Both the position numbers and the translations under genes were made by a program. This document shows, piece by piece, positions 24,284-36,700 of a stretch of DNA of 64,000 bases; within the stretch, counting starts at the first letter, position 1; the number at the start of each line of letters is the position of its first letter. The stretch spans positions 1,488,001 to 1,552,000 of the forward strand of contig JADFUC010000501.1 of the NCBI GenBank assembly GCA_019722365.1, read 5' to 3'. This DNA comes from Lithospermum erythrorhizon (taxonomy: Eukaryota > Streptophyta > Magnoliopsida > Boraginales > Boraginaceae). The notes under the pieces were generated by a model, which was given only the letters and a program-made list of their open reading frames with translations, did not search any database and was not told the DNA's origin.

Positions 24284-25336
24284 AATTGACAAGACCGTTG
24301 CTGGGTAGCGCATGAAAGTCGGTCTGTTTTACATGTATTTGTCTCCTGGTCTCCTGCGGATGCTTCGTTGGTACTCTGTAATTCATAAATTTTCTCAGCT
24401 CGACTGTTTTCTACATTTAGTCGTTAAGTTAGCCGCGAACTGTTGTTTAATTACTTCTCTTCAAGTTAATGGCTCAAAGAAGTTTCGCTGTTAATTTGAT
24501 TGTAACTTATTAACCTTTTTTGCAATGTGAGACTATCACTTATTTGCTAGATGTGGTTTACTCTTTATCAGATTGAGGCTTAATATGTATGCAATTTTCT
24601 ATTATTATATCAGACACTGCTCTTTTCATTTGCATACAGTTTGTTATTTGCCCTGTTCAAATATTGCTTTTACATCCTTTGAATGGCCATCTACTAAAAG
24701 ATGTCTGTTTCCCCATCACTTAATATGTCAATGCATATTGTTATTTATCATTATTAAAAAAACAAATAAAAGTAAAGGTTTTAGATTTAAAAAAACAATG
24801 CATTACAGAGTTGGATTATAAAAGAAATTGAAAAATTGGGGCCTCCTAAAAAAGTAAAAAATTATAAACAAATATTAAAGTTAGAAAAACCAATATGTAA
24901 CTCTATTTTTTGAATTGATCATCTTCTAGAATACCTATTTCCTCAAACCCTAAAATCCTCTTTTAACAAATGTAATCTTGTCATGTGGTTGTCGGTTAAA
25001 TCGCGATACTATCATACAAGTTGTCATGAGTGATGAGTTGGTAGAGTAGGTGAAGCGGTGATCATGGTCATGAATTAGGTGCTACTGCAAGCAACTGCTT
25101 GATTGGCGTAAATTGCAGAGGGTTTTCGCACAATATGATTTATTTGGATAGCGTGTTTCTAGGTGCTGCGTGGCAGAGTTTAGCTAATGCATAATGAAGA
25201 GCAGCTCGGTTAAAAAAAAAAACTATTATATATAGAAGTTGAAACAAACGTCTCCAAACTATCATCAACACCAAAAAGGTCAAAATTTTCCAAAAACATT
25301 TGAAGATTATGAGAAATGTGAGGTCTCATTTTCAGT
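24284..25336. other. BPC 3' UTR and intergenic sequence
   Basis: The first few hundred bases should be the BPC 3' UTR. The rest is AT-rich with no supported gene. Near 24990-25190 there is a slightly less AT-rich stretch with no recognisable coding. Confidence 0.4.
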
Positions 25337-25518
25337 AGATTCTCACCACCACTCACTCCTCTGCTTCTCTTTCCCAGGTACATCATCACTCTCTTCCTCA
25401 CCAGAAACCTAATAGTCATCAAACAATTGAACCATTTAAGTTGGATAATCATTTTTGTTCAACTTCTTCATTTGCTTGCTCATTGTTTTCACATCATGTG
25501 CATCAATTAAACAAAAAA

Positions 25519-25833
25519 TGTGACAATTTATACAATTTGTCACATACCCAAATCACCATTTCAGCTAAAAATCAGATCTTTATACCATTTTGTAACAATT
25601 CATACAATTTGGAACCTACCCAAATGACCATTTCAGCTAAAAATGCAATCTTTATAACATTTTTGCGAAGGGGGTATTCTTCTAATGTAATTAGGAGCTC
25701 AATAATTTCCCATCATTTAAACAAGAAATGTGACAATTCATACAATTTGGCACTTACCCAAATGACGATTTCAGCTAAAAATGCAATCTTTAAAACATTT
25801 TTGCAAAGGTGGTATTCTTCTTATGTAGTTAGG
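25519..25833 (+). repeat. three tandem copies of the PPR presequence segment
   Basis: Copies begin at 25519, 25591 and 25729 with TGT(G/A)ACAATT and continue through TACAATTTG, TTTCAGCTAAAAAT and ATCTTTA(T/A)A. Copies 2 and 3 also share the ending GGTATTCTTCTTATG/GTATTCTTCTAATG followed by TTAGG. Copies 2 and 3 lie 138 bp apart and both carry the ATG of MTISAK; copy 1 has ATC there. All copies are in one reading frame. Confidence 0.85.
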
Positions 25834-26865
25834 CGCCCGATTGGACCCCCTTCGAGGTCCTTGAGGAGGAGGATGAGGAAACGATTTATAGCAGCTACGA
25901 AACCAGTTCTGGATGAATCCCAGTTTGAGAGGGCTGTATCAAAACTGCCTCCTAGGTTTAGCCCTGAGGAGCTTCACAATGTGATGGTTTTAGAAGATGA
26001 CCCTTTAGTGTGTTTGGAGTTGTTTAATTGGGCGTCGAAACAGCATAGGTTTAGGCATAATGAGTTGACTTATCATGTTACCATTAAGAAACTTGGGGCA
26101 GCTCAAATGTACCAGGAAATGGATGATGTTGTTAATCAAGTTCTTGGTGTCCCTTCTATGGGTTCGGAGGTTCTTTATAATTCGATGATTTATTATTTTA
26201 CTGAAGCTCGGAAGCTGACAAGGGCGGTTATTATATTCAAGCACATGAAGGATAATAAGAAGTTGAGTTGTAGACCAACTATTAGGACATATAATATTCT
26301 ATTTGCTGCCCTTTTGAGTAGGGGGAAAAATTCCTATGTAAATCATATGTATATGGAGACTATTAGATGCCTTTTCAAGCAGATGGTGGATGATGGAATT
26401 GAGCCGGATATTTTCTCATTGAATTCTATGATTAAAGGTTATGTTTTGTCGCTTCATGTCAATGATGCTCTCAGAATATTTCATCAGATGGGTGTTGTCT
26501 ATGAGTGCCCACCAAATTCGTTTTCATATGATTATTTGATCCATGGGTTGTGTGCTCAAGGTCGGACGAAGAATGCCAGAGAGTTGTGCATTCAAATGAA
26601 GAATAAAGGGTTTGTTCCAAGTAGTAAGTCATACAATTCTGTTGTTAATGCTTTAGCTCTTGAGGGAGAGGTTGAGGAGGCAGTAAAATACTTGTGGGAA
26701 ATGTCCGACAATAAAAGGTTAGCTGACTTCATTACCTACCGCACAGTGATTGATGAGTTATGTCGGCAAAGGAGTGTTCGAGAAGCCAGATGCTTGCTGG
26801 AAGATTTACAAAACAAAGGCCTTATAGATGAACTGACTTACAGAAGACTTCTAGATGAACTTTAA
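25624..26865 (+). CDS. P-type pentatricopeptide repeat protein, probably mitochondrial
   Basis: PPR proteins bind organellar RNA through tandem 35-residue helical pairs and guide its processing, stability or translation. This single-exon frame gives 413 residues from the ATG at 25624; a second in-frame ATG at 25762 would give 367. The open frame continues upstream to about 25340 but has no earlier ATG. The N terminus (MTISAKNAIF, then FLRRGYSS) is basic, hydroxylated and lacks acids, as expected for mitochondrial targeting, and occurs again 46 residues later. PPR units follow from about residue 145, for example LTYHVTIKKL, IRTYNILFAAL, PDIFSLNSMIKGY, FSYDYLIHGLCAQG and KSYNSVVNALALEG. No E, DYW or SMR domain follows. 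About six to seven repeats make it a short P-class protein. I cannot name its RNA target. Confidence 0.85.
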   Translation: MTISAKNAIFITFLRRGYSSNVIRSSIISHHLNKKCDNSYNLALTQMTISAKNAIFKTFLQRWYSSYVVRRPIGPPSRSLRRRMRKRFIAATKPVLDESQFERAVSKLPPRFSPEELHNVMVLEDDPLVCLELFNWASKQHRFRHNELTYHVTIKKLGAAQMYQEMDDVVNQVLGVPSMGSEVLYNSMIYYFTEARKLTRAVIIFKHMKDNKKLSCRPTIRTYNILFAALLSRGKNSYVNHMYMETIRCLFKQMVDDGIEPDIFSLNSMIKGYVLSLHVNDALRIFHQMGVVYECPPNSFSYDYLIHGLCAQGRTKNARELCIQMKNKGFVPSSKSYNSVVNALALEGEVEEAVKYLWEMSDNKRLADFITYRTVIDELCRQRSVREARCLLEDLQNKGLIDELTYRRLLDEL

Positions 26866-27560
26866 GGCAATTTACCTAATGTGAATTCCAGATGTTAGCT
26901 AAGGTGTGTCGTACACGGTTTGGATTTCATTTAGGTTCTCTTCTCTTACAGGTCATTACCACTACTGCGTCTTTGCCATTACCTCTAGGACCTACTTCAT
27001 CGGTGGAAACAGTCTTATCATAAGACTCCTGGCCTAACTGTCGAAGTGAAATAATGAGCTTCCAAAAGAACTTTGGTGTTTCAAGTGGACTACATGTGGC
27101 AAATTTTATTGGCAAAAGCATTGGTGTTGCAGGTGGTGGCGATACTGGACATTAAAGCACTGGCATTATAATGGTAGAAGCATGCCATCAGAAATCAGGC
27201 TTACCGGCCTTACCCCAAAAGAAGTCGATCATGTAGGGCTAGACAGCTCAGCTACTGGTGGTAACATTGAGAATCCTGATAGAGGATCTTGTATAGTTTT
27301 CCAAGTAATTTGTTGTTGCTTGGCCTTTTACGCCTCTTTCTGGTACAGAGCTTACAAGTTACAATGTGATTCTATTTGAGTGAGTGTTTATTTACACAGA
27401 CTTTGTAGTATTACTCTTGAATATGACAAGGCCTATAAATTGGCAAATATTGCATTTCTCATCTTGAAATATCCCCCCTGTATTTTGAAACTTATGTTTT
27501 GAGAGTTACATGTATTGATGAGAAAGGAATTTATCAGTAACATATATAAAGTGTGAATAA
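26866..27560 (+). other. probable 3' UTR and flank of the PPR gene
   Basis: This stretch is less AT-rich than the intergenic DNA after it and has two short open frames (27182-27379 plus, 27121-26927 minus) with no known domain. It may be a long, possibly spliced 3' UTR: a GTTGCAG acceptor-like site lies near 27131. I see no separate gene. Confidence 0.35.
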
Positions 27561-28350
27561 GTATTGTTTTTAATTTATTAATTCAATAAATTATCGCTGT
27601 ATTTAAAAATCTAAAGTTACGAGTTTTAATAGGGAATTAATTACTACTCACTCCGTCTTTTTATTTGAAGTTTTTTAAACAAACTCAGTGAAACTTTATT
27701 GCTCAATTATTCTTAAATTATAAGAAAATAATATTATAAAATTATTTTCAAAAGATGAATTAATGATACTTAACTTTTTATATTTATTAAAATAATAAAT
27801 AATTAGTAATTGTCAAAGTTTAGCGTATACGAAAAGCATCAGAAATAAAAAACAAGTTAGTATTAAGTATTAAATCATGGTTTATACTTGCATATACTTA
27901 AGATTATCGATTGGAAGTGAATGCGTCGGCCCATGCGTGCGGTTTGAGATGATCATCATGTATACATTTGGCATATATATCTTTATAATTGTAAATTAAA
28001 TACCGACTTTTTTAATTAAGCTTTTGTTTTATTTTCTCCCGACGCATGTTTAATGATTGAGTATGCGTGAATAACACGATTATTGCTGTTTTCGATTTCG
28101 TATATAACTTTTAACAATTGATTAGCGATAATATGTCTTATATATTATATATTATTAATTTATTACTCGCTTTCATCAATATGATTTTACCATCGTATAT
28201 GGAATTTTAAATCTTTCTTAATTTGTGTTAGTTAAATAATAATATATTTTATGTAGAACTATTATTATTATTATTATTTATTATTATGTAGAACTATTGT
28301 TTTTATTATTATGATAGGTATTAGTTAAATAACCATATGATTTAAGTAGA

Positions 28351-28386
<36 letters not shown>

Positions 28387-30480
28387 ATGTTTATTTAATT
28401 TTATGAGAATATGAATTTTACATATAGGATCGCTTAAAGAAATTTAAATTATCTTTTTAAATGCATGCAAATTTAAGCGGCGTAGAAAACAAATAATTGA
28501 TGATACAATATTGATAATCGATTAAATCGATAAATTTAGTGAAAAGATATCAAATTGTTAATTGAAAAAATTCCAAAAAATATAAGTTTTTCGCAATTTT
28601 AAAATGAGTTAAATTAAACGCAAAAATATATCGGAAATATTTGAAATGGATTTAAGTATCGAGCAATGGCGTATAAACTGCCAGAGTTACAACATTTTGA
28701 AATGCATAAAACAATAGTATAAATATATTATATCTTAGAAAACAAGAGCACCAAAAAGGGCAAATGACAAGAGGTAATTTAAGCACACCTTGAGAACTTC
28801 AAGTAAACCAACATTCAAACTATAAAACCATAACTAGTATTGCAGGAACTTGCAACACTAGAGTTGCAAAAGTAATTAGTATTATTGTAGAAGACCAACA
28901 AATTCGTTTAGAAGACTAACAAAACAGAAAACTTCAATTATTTAATGGGCGAATGAAATCAAATATTAATAACGTTGCTAGAAATTTTCATATGGTGACC
29001 TTTGTTTAAAATCGGTCCTAATGTACACAAAACATTGCAAATGTGGTCATTCCGTCTATTTGTGTCGTTAAATTGATGTTTTCTGTTAGATATTGACTAA
29101 TTAGTAAACGTCTAATAGCGAAGAATTATGTACCAGTTGAGGATCGATGTCTGGGCCACTAATGTTGCGGCTTCTTTTTTGGAACAGTTGACCACAACCA
29201 CTACAAGTTGACTATTTACAGGCTACTACATTATTTTTAGCACAAAAAGTTGACGATTGACTTGAACTTTTTGTGGATTCGTCTCACGAATGGTTCACAC
29301 ATCAGTTCGTTAATTGCCTAATAAATGTATTCTGACATGTAGTTGCTTGTGCAAGCTTGAGTGTTAAGTATCGATGTCTGGAAATGCCATTGTAGTATGG
29401 ATTAGTGCGTAAATAGCGTAATTTACGTATTGAAGAGTGGTTTAAAAGGCTCGAGTCACTGTAGGTTAGTCGCGTCCCATGATTTCATAACTGCGTGTAG
29501 TTCGAGGCGTGGATAGCGTGGGGCCTTTATATTGAGAGTTTGGCTTTTTTGTTAATTGCCTAATAAATTATTGATTCTAATCAAAATTTTTATGTAAGAA
29601 TTATTATGAATTAGTATAAGAAAAATAAAAAAGAATTAATGGAGGAGGCAAAACCAAATATTTTTTGGAAAAATATATACTACATCCCTCCAATTTCTAA
29701 GGTTACTTTTTTCAAAATAGAAATATCAATGGGGATTTCCATTTTGATTATTATGTGAGTTAGGGATGTTTTCGATTCGGTCGATTTTCAGATTTTTATT
29801 GTGAAACGATTCTATGGAATTTTTTAAATCTGTGGCTGTTTCGGTCTGAGAACAAACCGATTTAATTAGGTTAGATTGATGTCGGAGTTTTGTGGTTAAG
29901 TAGGTTGGTTAGGTCGATTTTACATTTTTAGTAACAATGGTATAATATAAAAAGTTCGCTGATTTAATTAAAATAAAATACTGTGAAATCTCGACATACG
30001 TGAATGAATGACATTAATGTAGATAGTTGTTCCAAACATATTGTTCTTAGCATATTACTAATAGGCGGTATTCAATACGTACGCACAAAAATATAAACAA
30101 AGCGAGTTAGTAATAAGGTAAAGCCTCCCAAAAACTTGATTCCACCCAAATGCTTGATTTCAAAAGTAAAGCAATTAAATAATTTCAAATGAAAATAGTT
30201 TTAAACGTCTTATTTAAACAAATTGTAGATATGGGCGTGGGTGTAGAACTATTATTTTAACTGTCTTAAGTGCTTTTTGTTAAATCACGAAGATTAATGG
30301 CGAATGATTGAAATTGAATTATAAAGCTGAATCAGAATCTTGAAAATATTTAGTTGTTTGATAAGTTCACAAAAAAAAACTTAAATTGAGTTGTATTGGC
30401 TTAACTTCTACTACTACATTTCATTTGCTTATATCATCATATATTAAATAAATATTTCTGATAGATAAATAAATTATAAA
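27561..30480. other. intergenic, AT-rich, with microsatellites and possible MITE ends
   Basis: No gene is visible. (TTA)n runs occur at 28259-28295 and 28351-28385. A segment at 27645-27665 (ACTCACTCCGTCTTTTTATT) resembles the ends of Stowaway-type MITEs. Positions 29760-29945 are rich in TCGGT/TCGAT motifs, as in some hAT-type MITE ends. Confidence 0.4.
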
Positions 30481-30504
30481 TATCATTAATGAATAAAATA
30501 AATG

Positions 30505-30648
30505 TGATTACTAAAATATATTATTAATTATTATTAATTAATTATTATAGTTATTATTATCATTAATTATAATTGTAATAATAATTATAATATAATTAAT
30601 ATTATTATTAGTATTATAATAATAATTATTATTAATATAATTATTTTA

Positions 30649-30682
<34 letters not shown>

Positions 30683-31275
30683 TTATTTATTCATTTATTA
30701 TTATTATAATAGTTTATTATTATTATTATTATTTTTACATTATTATTTATTATTATTTATTATTTTTATTTATTAATTATTATTTTATTATTATTACTTT
30801 TTGTTATTGTTTTATTATTATTATTATTTTTATTTATTATTATTATTACATTATTAATATTAATAATACTATTATTTTATTATTAATATTATTGAATTTT
30901 ATTATTATTATAATTATTATTTTTATTTATTATTATTATATTTTTAATTATTTATTATTATCATTATTATTTAATTATTATTATTATTATTATAATTTTT
31001 ATTTTTATATTTATAATTTTTAATATTTTTCTTCTTCTTCTTAGTACTATTATTTTATTTTATTTGTATTATTAACAATTTATTATATATTTATTATTAT
31101 TATTATTATTTTTCTTATACTTTATTATTATTATTATTATTAATATTCTTATTATTTTTTATTATTTTATTTTTATTTTATTCAATATTATTATTATCAT
31201 TTATTTTTATTTTTATTTTATTATTATTATTTTTTTTTTGTTATTATTATTTTATTATTAATATTGGTATTATTT
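30505..31275. repeat. long low-complexity AT tract built from TTA/TTAT units
   Basis: About 770 bases consist almost only of A and T, mostly TTA and TTAT units in changing register with short ATAATT pieces. G and C are nearly absent apart from short islands such as CTTCTTCTTCTTAG near 31030. This looks like an expanded and degraded microsatellite. Confidence 0.9.
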
Positions 31276-33660
31276 ATTTTAACATTAAGAAATGTGAACA
31301 AAAAAATTATGGGGAGGGAGGGAGTATGTAAATTTGGACTTTATCACTTCACAGTTTTAAGAGTAGAAAAATAAGTAGAGAATTTTAACTTAAAATTTTG
31401 TTAAGAATTTTGATAAGTACTTACTTAAAATAATTGATTAACAAAAAAACTTAATAAATTAAGTGCTGAATTAATTAAGTTTTAAGTGCTTAATAAATTT
31501 AACAAACACCCCCTTAATGTAGTAAAATTAGGGTCATTAGATTATTAGATGTATTCAAGTAACTAGGTTATCCATTATCATTTTGGACCTTGCATTTTGA
31601 GTTGGACTTTAGACTTTTGATTAAATATTTAGGTATTTGGATTTTGGACTTAAAAGTATTAAGTATAAGTATAATGTCGTTTTTTAAAAGCATAAAGAAA
31701 ATTAAATGAAAATTTGAAATATCATAAATATAAATATTTTAAACAAAATATATATATATATTCGGTTTAATTACGGTCGGTTTCGATTCGGTTTATGCTA
31801 AAACCCGAAGCGATAAATTTTTGTTGGTATGATTTTCTTTTCTGAATTTTAGGTTCGGTATCGTTTTTTAGGCCAAAATAGGTAAAAGTCGGTTCGGATC
31901 GTCGGTTTTTGGTTGAGCCCAAGGCAGAAGTTGGCGTCACTTTAATGTAGTGACAAATTGGAGGACAATATTGAAATGTGAAAGGAATTCAAATGCTCAT
32001 TGCAATTTGTGTAAAATTAAAGTGTAATTAAAATTTGGGAATAAAAGAATAATACATTTTATTTTTCAATAATACATGTTTATTTTTCAAAAAATTAAGA
32101 GATGATGGTTGTTCCGATCCCTATGCCTCCCGAGTTCGAATCACTGGTTGAAAGATTGGTGGTGATATAGTTATGGATATGTCACTTGAAAGTTCAGTTC
32201 GAATCGAGTATCATTATGAACCGAAGAAGTTAACAAGCAATTTATTTTGAACCGATTACTGATGAGTTAATTACCAACATTACATGTGCATAAAACTTGC
32301 AACATTATGTGCGAAGGAATTTAAGGAACGAACTGGACACATGCCAACCCAATAATTGTAAAGGTACAATACTTTAAATTGGACGGTTTACTATATTCAT
32401 CAAACAAAGGGATACGAATTCCTTAAGAAACACAAGAACAAATAGAAACCTCCATCCTAGCTAATAGCTATTGCTAAGATAATTGAAGCGAAAATATGAC
32501 AGAAGACAAAACTAATTAAAGATTACATTATTCCAAATTCCTTTCAAACTATATATATTAATAGGTTTCCTCAATGGCTCTAACCGTGGTATAAAATTAC
32601 TACTAGTGGATTCTAAGTTATATAATCACGATATGGTATTATTATTAGTTGCGATAGAGTGATAATGCTGAGTAGCACGGGAGTATTAGTTAACGTTAAT
32701 TTAGTTGAACTATATATGACATAACATAATATAGAATATCAAATCCGTTGTTGCCAACAATTAGATTTTGATTTCCTCGCTTTAGTATTGAGGCAGAAAT
32801 TTTTATAGGAGATGCTGAAATGTATATCGTGAAGAAAAAAATTAGGGGAAACAAGCAATTTTGAACCAAATGAATAGCGAAATTATTTTTTAATAGTAAA
32901 AATATAATTTTTAATTTTCTAGAGAAACGATTGTTACATACACTCCCCTAATTCCTCCACTGCCCTCGTCCCTCTTTTTCCTTGAATTAAATCATAAATA
33001 GATGATTTTTTAAGTATACATACGACACCCTTCTACATTATATATTCCCCTTCTACATTATCTATAGGTCTATTAACAGAACAATAAAAAATATAATGAC
33101 TACTCATTTCAACTAAAAACTAAGTTAGAGTAGTACTAAAATACTTGAACCTTTTTAACTTGCAAGAAAAAAAAGGTACTATCATTTGGCGCAGTAACAC
33201 AAAATCTAACATACATAAAATCAGAAACAGTAGTCCAAAATTCATTTGATGATCGAGTCAATAATCTATTTAATTTTTATTTTCTTCTATTGCATGATTG
33301 AGTCAATCCCTTTATCTAATTTTCGAATGTCTCATACGCGTCTACAAGTCAAAAGTCATACTAATATTATACTACTTCTCCACCAATAATAAAAACTTTT
33401 CTTAATTTAATGGAATACTTCAATCCCCTCATTCCATATCACACTCTTTTTTGGGTCCTCACTTCCTCTACTATATATTCATCACTTCATTTAAACTTCA
33501 TTTCTTGAATTCTCTATTCTCTTCTATACATCTATCAATGTATCTCTCAAATAAAAAAACACAAAAACCCAAGTTATAGCAAATTTAGTAATTTCCAACA
33601 ATAATATATAGCCAAACATCTATCATATTAAAATTAAAGAAAATTTCAGGGGTGGCTTAT
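31276..33660. other. intergenic and MLO promoter region
   Basis: No gene is visible up to the MLO leader. Positions 31755-31925 contain repeated TCGGTTT/GGTTCGG motifs resembling those at 29760-29945, on the other side of the AT tract. The MLO promoter should lie before 33500; a TATA-like CTATATATTC is at about 33470. Confidence 0.4.
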
Positions 33661-33702
33661 TAGGATAGTTTATTTGGGGAGGACGGTGCGGCGGCAAAAA
33701 AG

Positions 33703-36700
33703 ATGGCCGGAGCAACTGGAGGAAGGTCTCTGGAAGACACACCGACGTGGGCGGTGGCGGTGGTCTGCTTTGTGTTGGTTGCAATCTCAATTATCATAGA
33801 ATACATCATTCATTTGATAGGAAAGGTATATATAAATGCATGCATGTTATTTGTTATCAAAGAAGGTAATATAATGTGAATATATAATTAAGCTACCATA
33901 AAGCGCACCTGTCTAATATTGTTGCAATGTTACTATCTTGCATTAATGGTTGATGATAATCTCAACCCAACAACATGCACATATGCACCTATGTTTCTTG
34001 ATTTTTGCCAGTTTAATACAATCAATTACTTGCTTATTAATTGTTTTTTTTTTTTGCAGTGGCTCAAGTCAAAACACAAAAGAGCCCTTTATGAATCACT
34101 TGAGAAAATTAAGTCAGGTAACACTAGCTTCATACATTATTAATTTAAAGTCTAAAGAAACAACCTATCTATCTAGTTAAATCAAAATTGGCATGGGGTA
34201 TATACATTACAATTTATCTTAAACAGCTCATACGATTTGAGATATATAAAATATATTCTCTTTAATTTACAAAATTATTATTTATAAATCATGATAGGTT
34301 AAAAAAGATGTACTCCTATTAAGTAAGTTTTGAACTTACAACTAATATATTATATTACTGATTGTTTTGTGTGTGCTATGTAGAGCTTATGCTCCTAGGT
34401 TTTATATCTTTGCTCCTAACAATAGGACAAGGTCCAATTTCGGATATTTGTATACCACCAGAGGTTGGAGCAACATGGCATCCATGCTCCAATAAAAAAG
34501 AAAAAAAGAAATATGGCGGCGGAACAGAGGACGTTGAGGAGGAATATGGACGGAAACTAATATCCGATGATGGCAGTGCTCGCCGTGTATTGGCGGCTGC
34601 CGGGCCGGACAAGTGCGCTGCCAAGGCATGATTATTTCACTTTTTCTACATTTCGATAGTTTTTTTTAATAGTATAATTAAAAAAGTATTCATAATCAAA
34701 GTTTATTCCACTCAAAAAGTGAAAAACCAATAAATTTGAATAGGAGGAAGTAATTTTCCTATACTTGATTATTTGACCATGTCCATATATTTATTTACTA
34801 GTATGATGAGAATTAATTTTAATGTAGCTATATAGAACATATATTTGATGATATGTTATTGAAAATATGTGCAGGGGAAGGTACCATTTGTGTCTGCAGA
34901 TGGAATTCATCAGTTGCATATATTTATCTTTGTGTTGGCTGTTTTCCATGTTCTGTATTGTGTTCTTACAATGGCCCTCGGAAGAGCAAAGGTATGATTG
35001 GATGTATGATTATATAGATTCTACTTGTATATAATAATATGTATATATATACACACACTACATAGTACATATATAGTAGGGAATATAATAAATCACGGGC
35101 ATAAATAATTTCAATAAGATACTATTGGTAGCACCAGTATCAATTATCGATCTTGACAACTTTTTCTTCATTTGGTTTCAGATGAGAAGTTGGAAAGCTT
35201 GGGAAAAGGAAACAAGAACCGCTGAGTATCAATTCTCACACGGTATGTCCTCATGAAAATAGAAATGCTGATAGAGTCGACCCACACTAAATTAAATAAT
35301 ACGGAGTACTTTCTTAACCCATCTCTTATATCCATTAACGATTGCATATAACGTTCTAACGTGGTGCATGTTAATTTGTTTGGAGACCTAATATATAATA
35401 GAGCATTTCAAATGCTACATTTGTGCAATTGTGCATAATGTTGAAATTTTGTCCTCACAAATAGACGAAACCATAATTATTAACATGTGTTATAACCGCG
35501 GCATCAAATTTACAGTTGCAAATTCTAAGACAAGGAATTAAGTAAAGTATTGAAAATAAAGAGACAGAGATTTAACGTGGTATCCCTAACAATGTGTTAG
35601 GACTAATCCACGGGTAGAGCCACATAACCGATTTCACTATAATGGAGGAACAGATTACAGACTTGAGCCAAAACTTAGCTCTCAAACCCAGACAAATAGA
35701 ATCACAACCTACACTATTCCTAGAATAGAATTACAAGACTTACTATTCTTGAACCGCACACAACAACTACCACAACTCTAAAGATTCTAAGAATGGATAT
35801 CTCCTACAAAGACTACCATATCTATCTTGAATCAATATAATAGACCTTGGTCATCACAAGATCTACTATATCTATTTGGTAGTGTTAAACTTTAGATTGA
35901 ATAGTTGAGGTAATGTTAAGCACCCAACAAAATCCACTAACTATTGGGACAAATAAATATCTAACACACTAACCCCTTATTTATATAGCCAAGTATGAGA
36001 ATACTTCTTCCAAACTTTCGATGTGGAAGCTTATTTTAAAGATTCAAGGCACAAACTTTCAACAACATGTTACATGACGTGTGTAAATCAAATGAGGTAG
36101 TTATTGGACATAAATAATTAATGGCTCCAGAGAGATTTGTGACTAAGAATGATGATGTTTATTATTACAGATCCAGAGAGATTCAGGTTCGCCAGGGAAA
36201 CATCGTTTGGGAGGAGGCATTTGAGTTTTTGGAGTACAAATCCCATCTTGCTCTGGATTGTAAGTTCATTATTATATTAACATGAAGTAGATAGATCGAA
36301 TGTGATCATATACCCCATATTTTATTAGAAAGTTATGATGGGACTTCTTGGAACCACTCTCTCTAATAATTCGAAACAATCTAAGTTTTGTGGGTGTGAA
36401 ACTGTGAATATAATACAACCAAATGAATGTTCCCCTTAATTAGCTTGTCCTACATATATGCATGGGATCATGATTGATTGATTGGTACGTCCTTGCAAGA
36501 GTCTATAGACCTTCCAATTCAAGAATATTTCAAGTAATTTAATTTTTGTAGAGGGATTGGAGTTGACTTATTTCCTATAGTCCTAATCAATTTTCAAGAA
36601 AGTCTGAAGTCAAACAGATTGTTCACACTACATAAGTGAATATGCCTAGACCGTGAAAATTAGAAAAAAGAAGCTAAGCTTTGTAGAGTGGTTGGTCAAT

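Noticed and set aside
30505..31275. CRISPR-like or regulated repeat array
   Set aside because: There are no unique spacers or constant repeat unit; it is a degraded microsatellite in a plant nuclear region.
34362..34631. separate 89-residue gene
   Set aside because: It is MLO exon 3 read into its GC-AG intron, not an independent gene.
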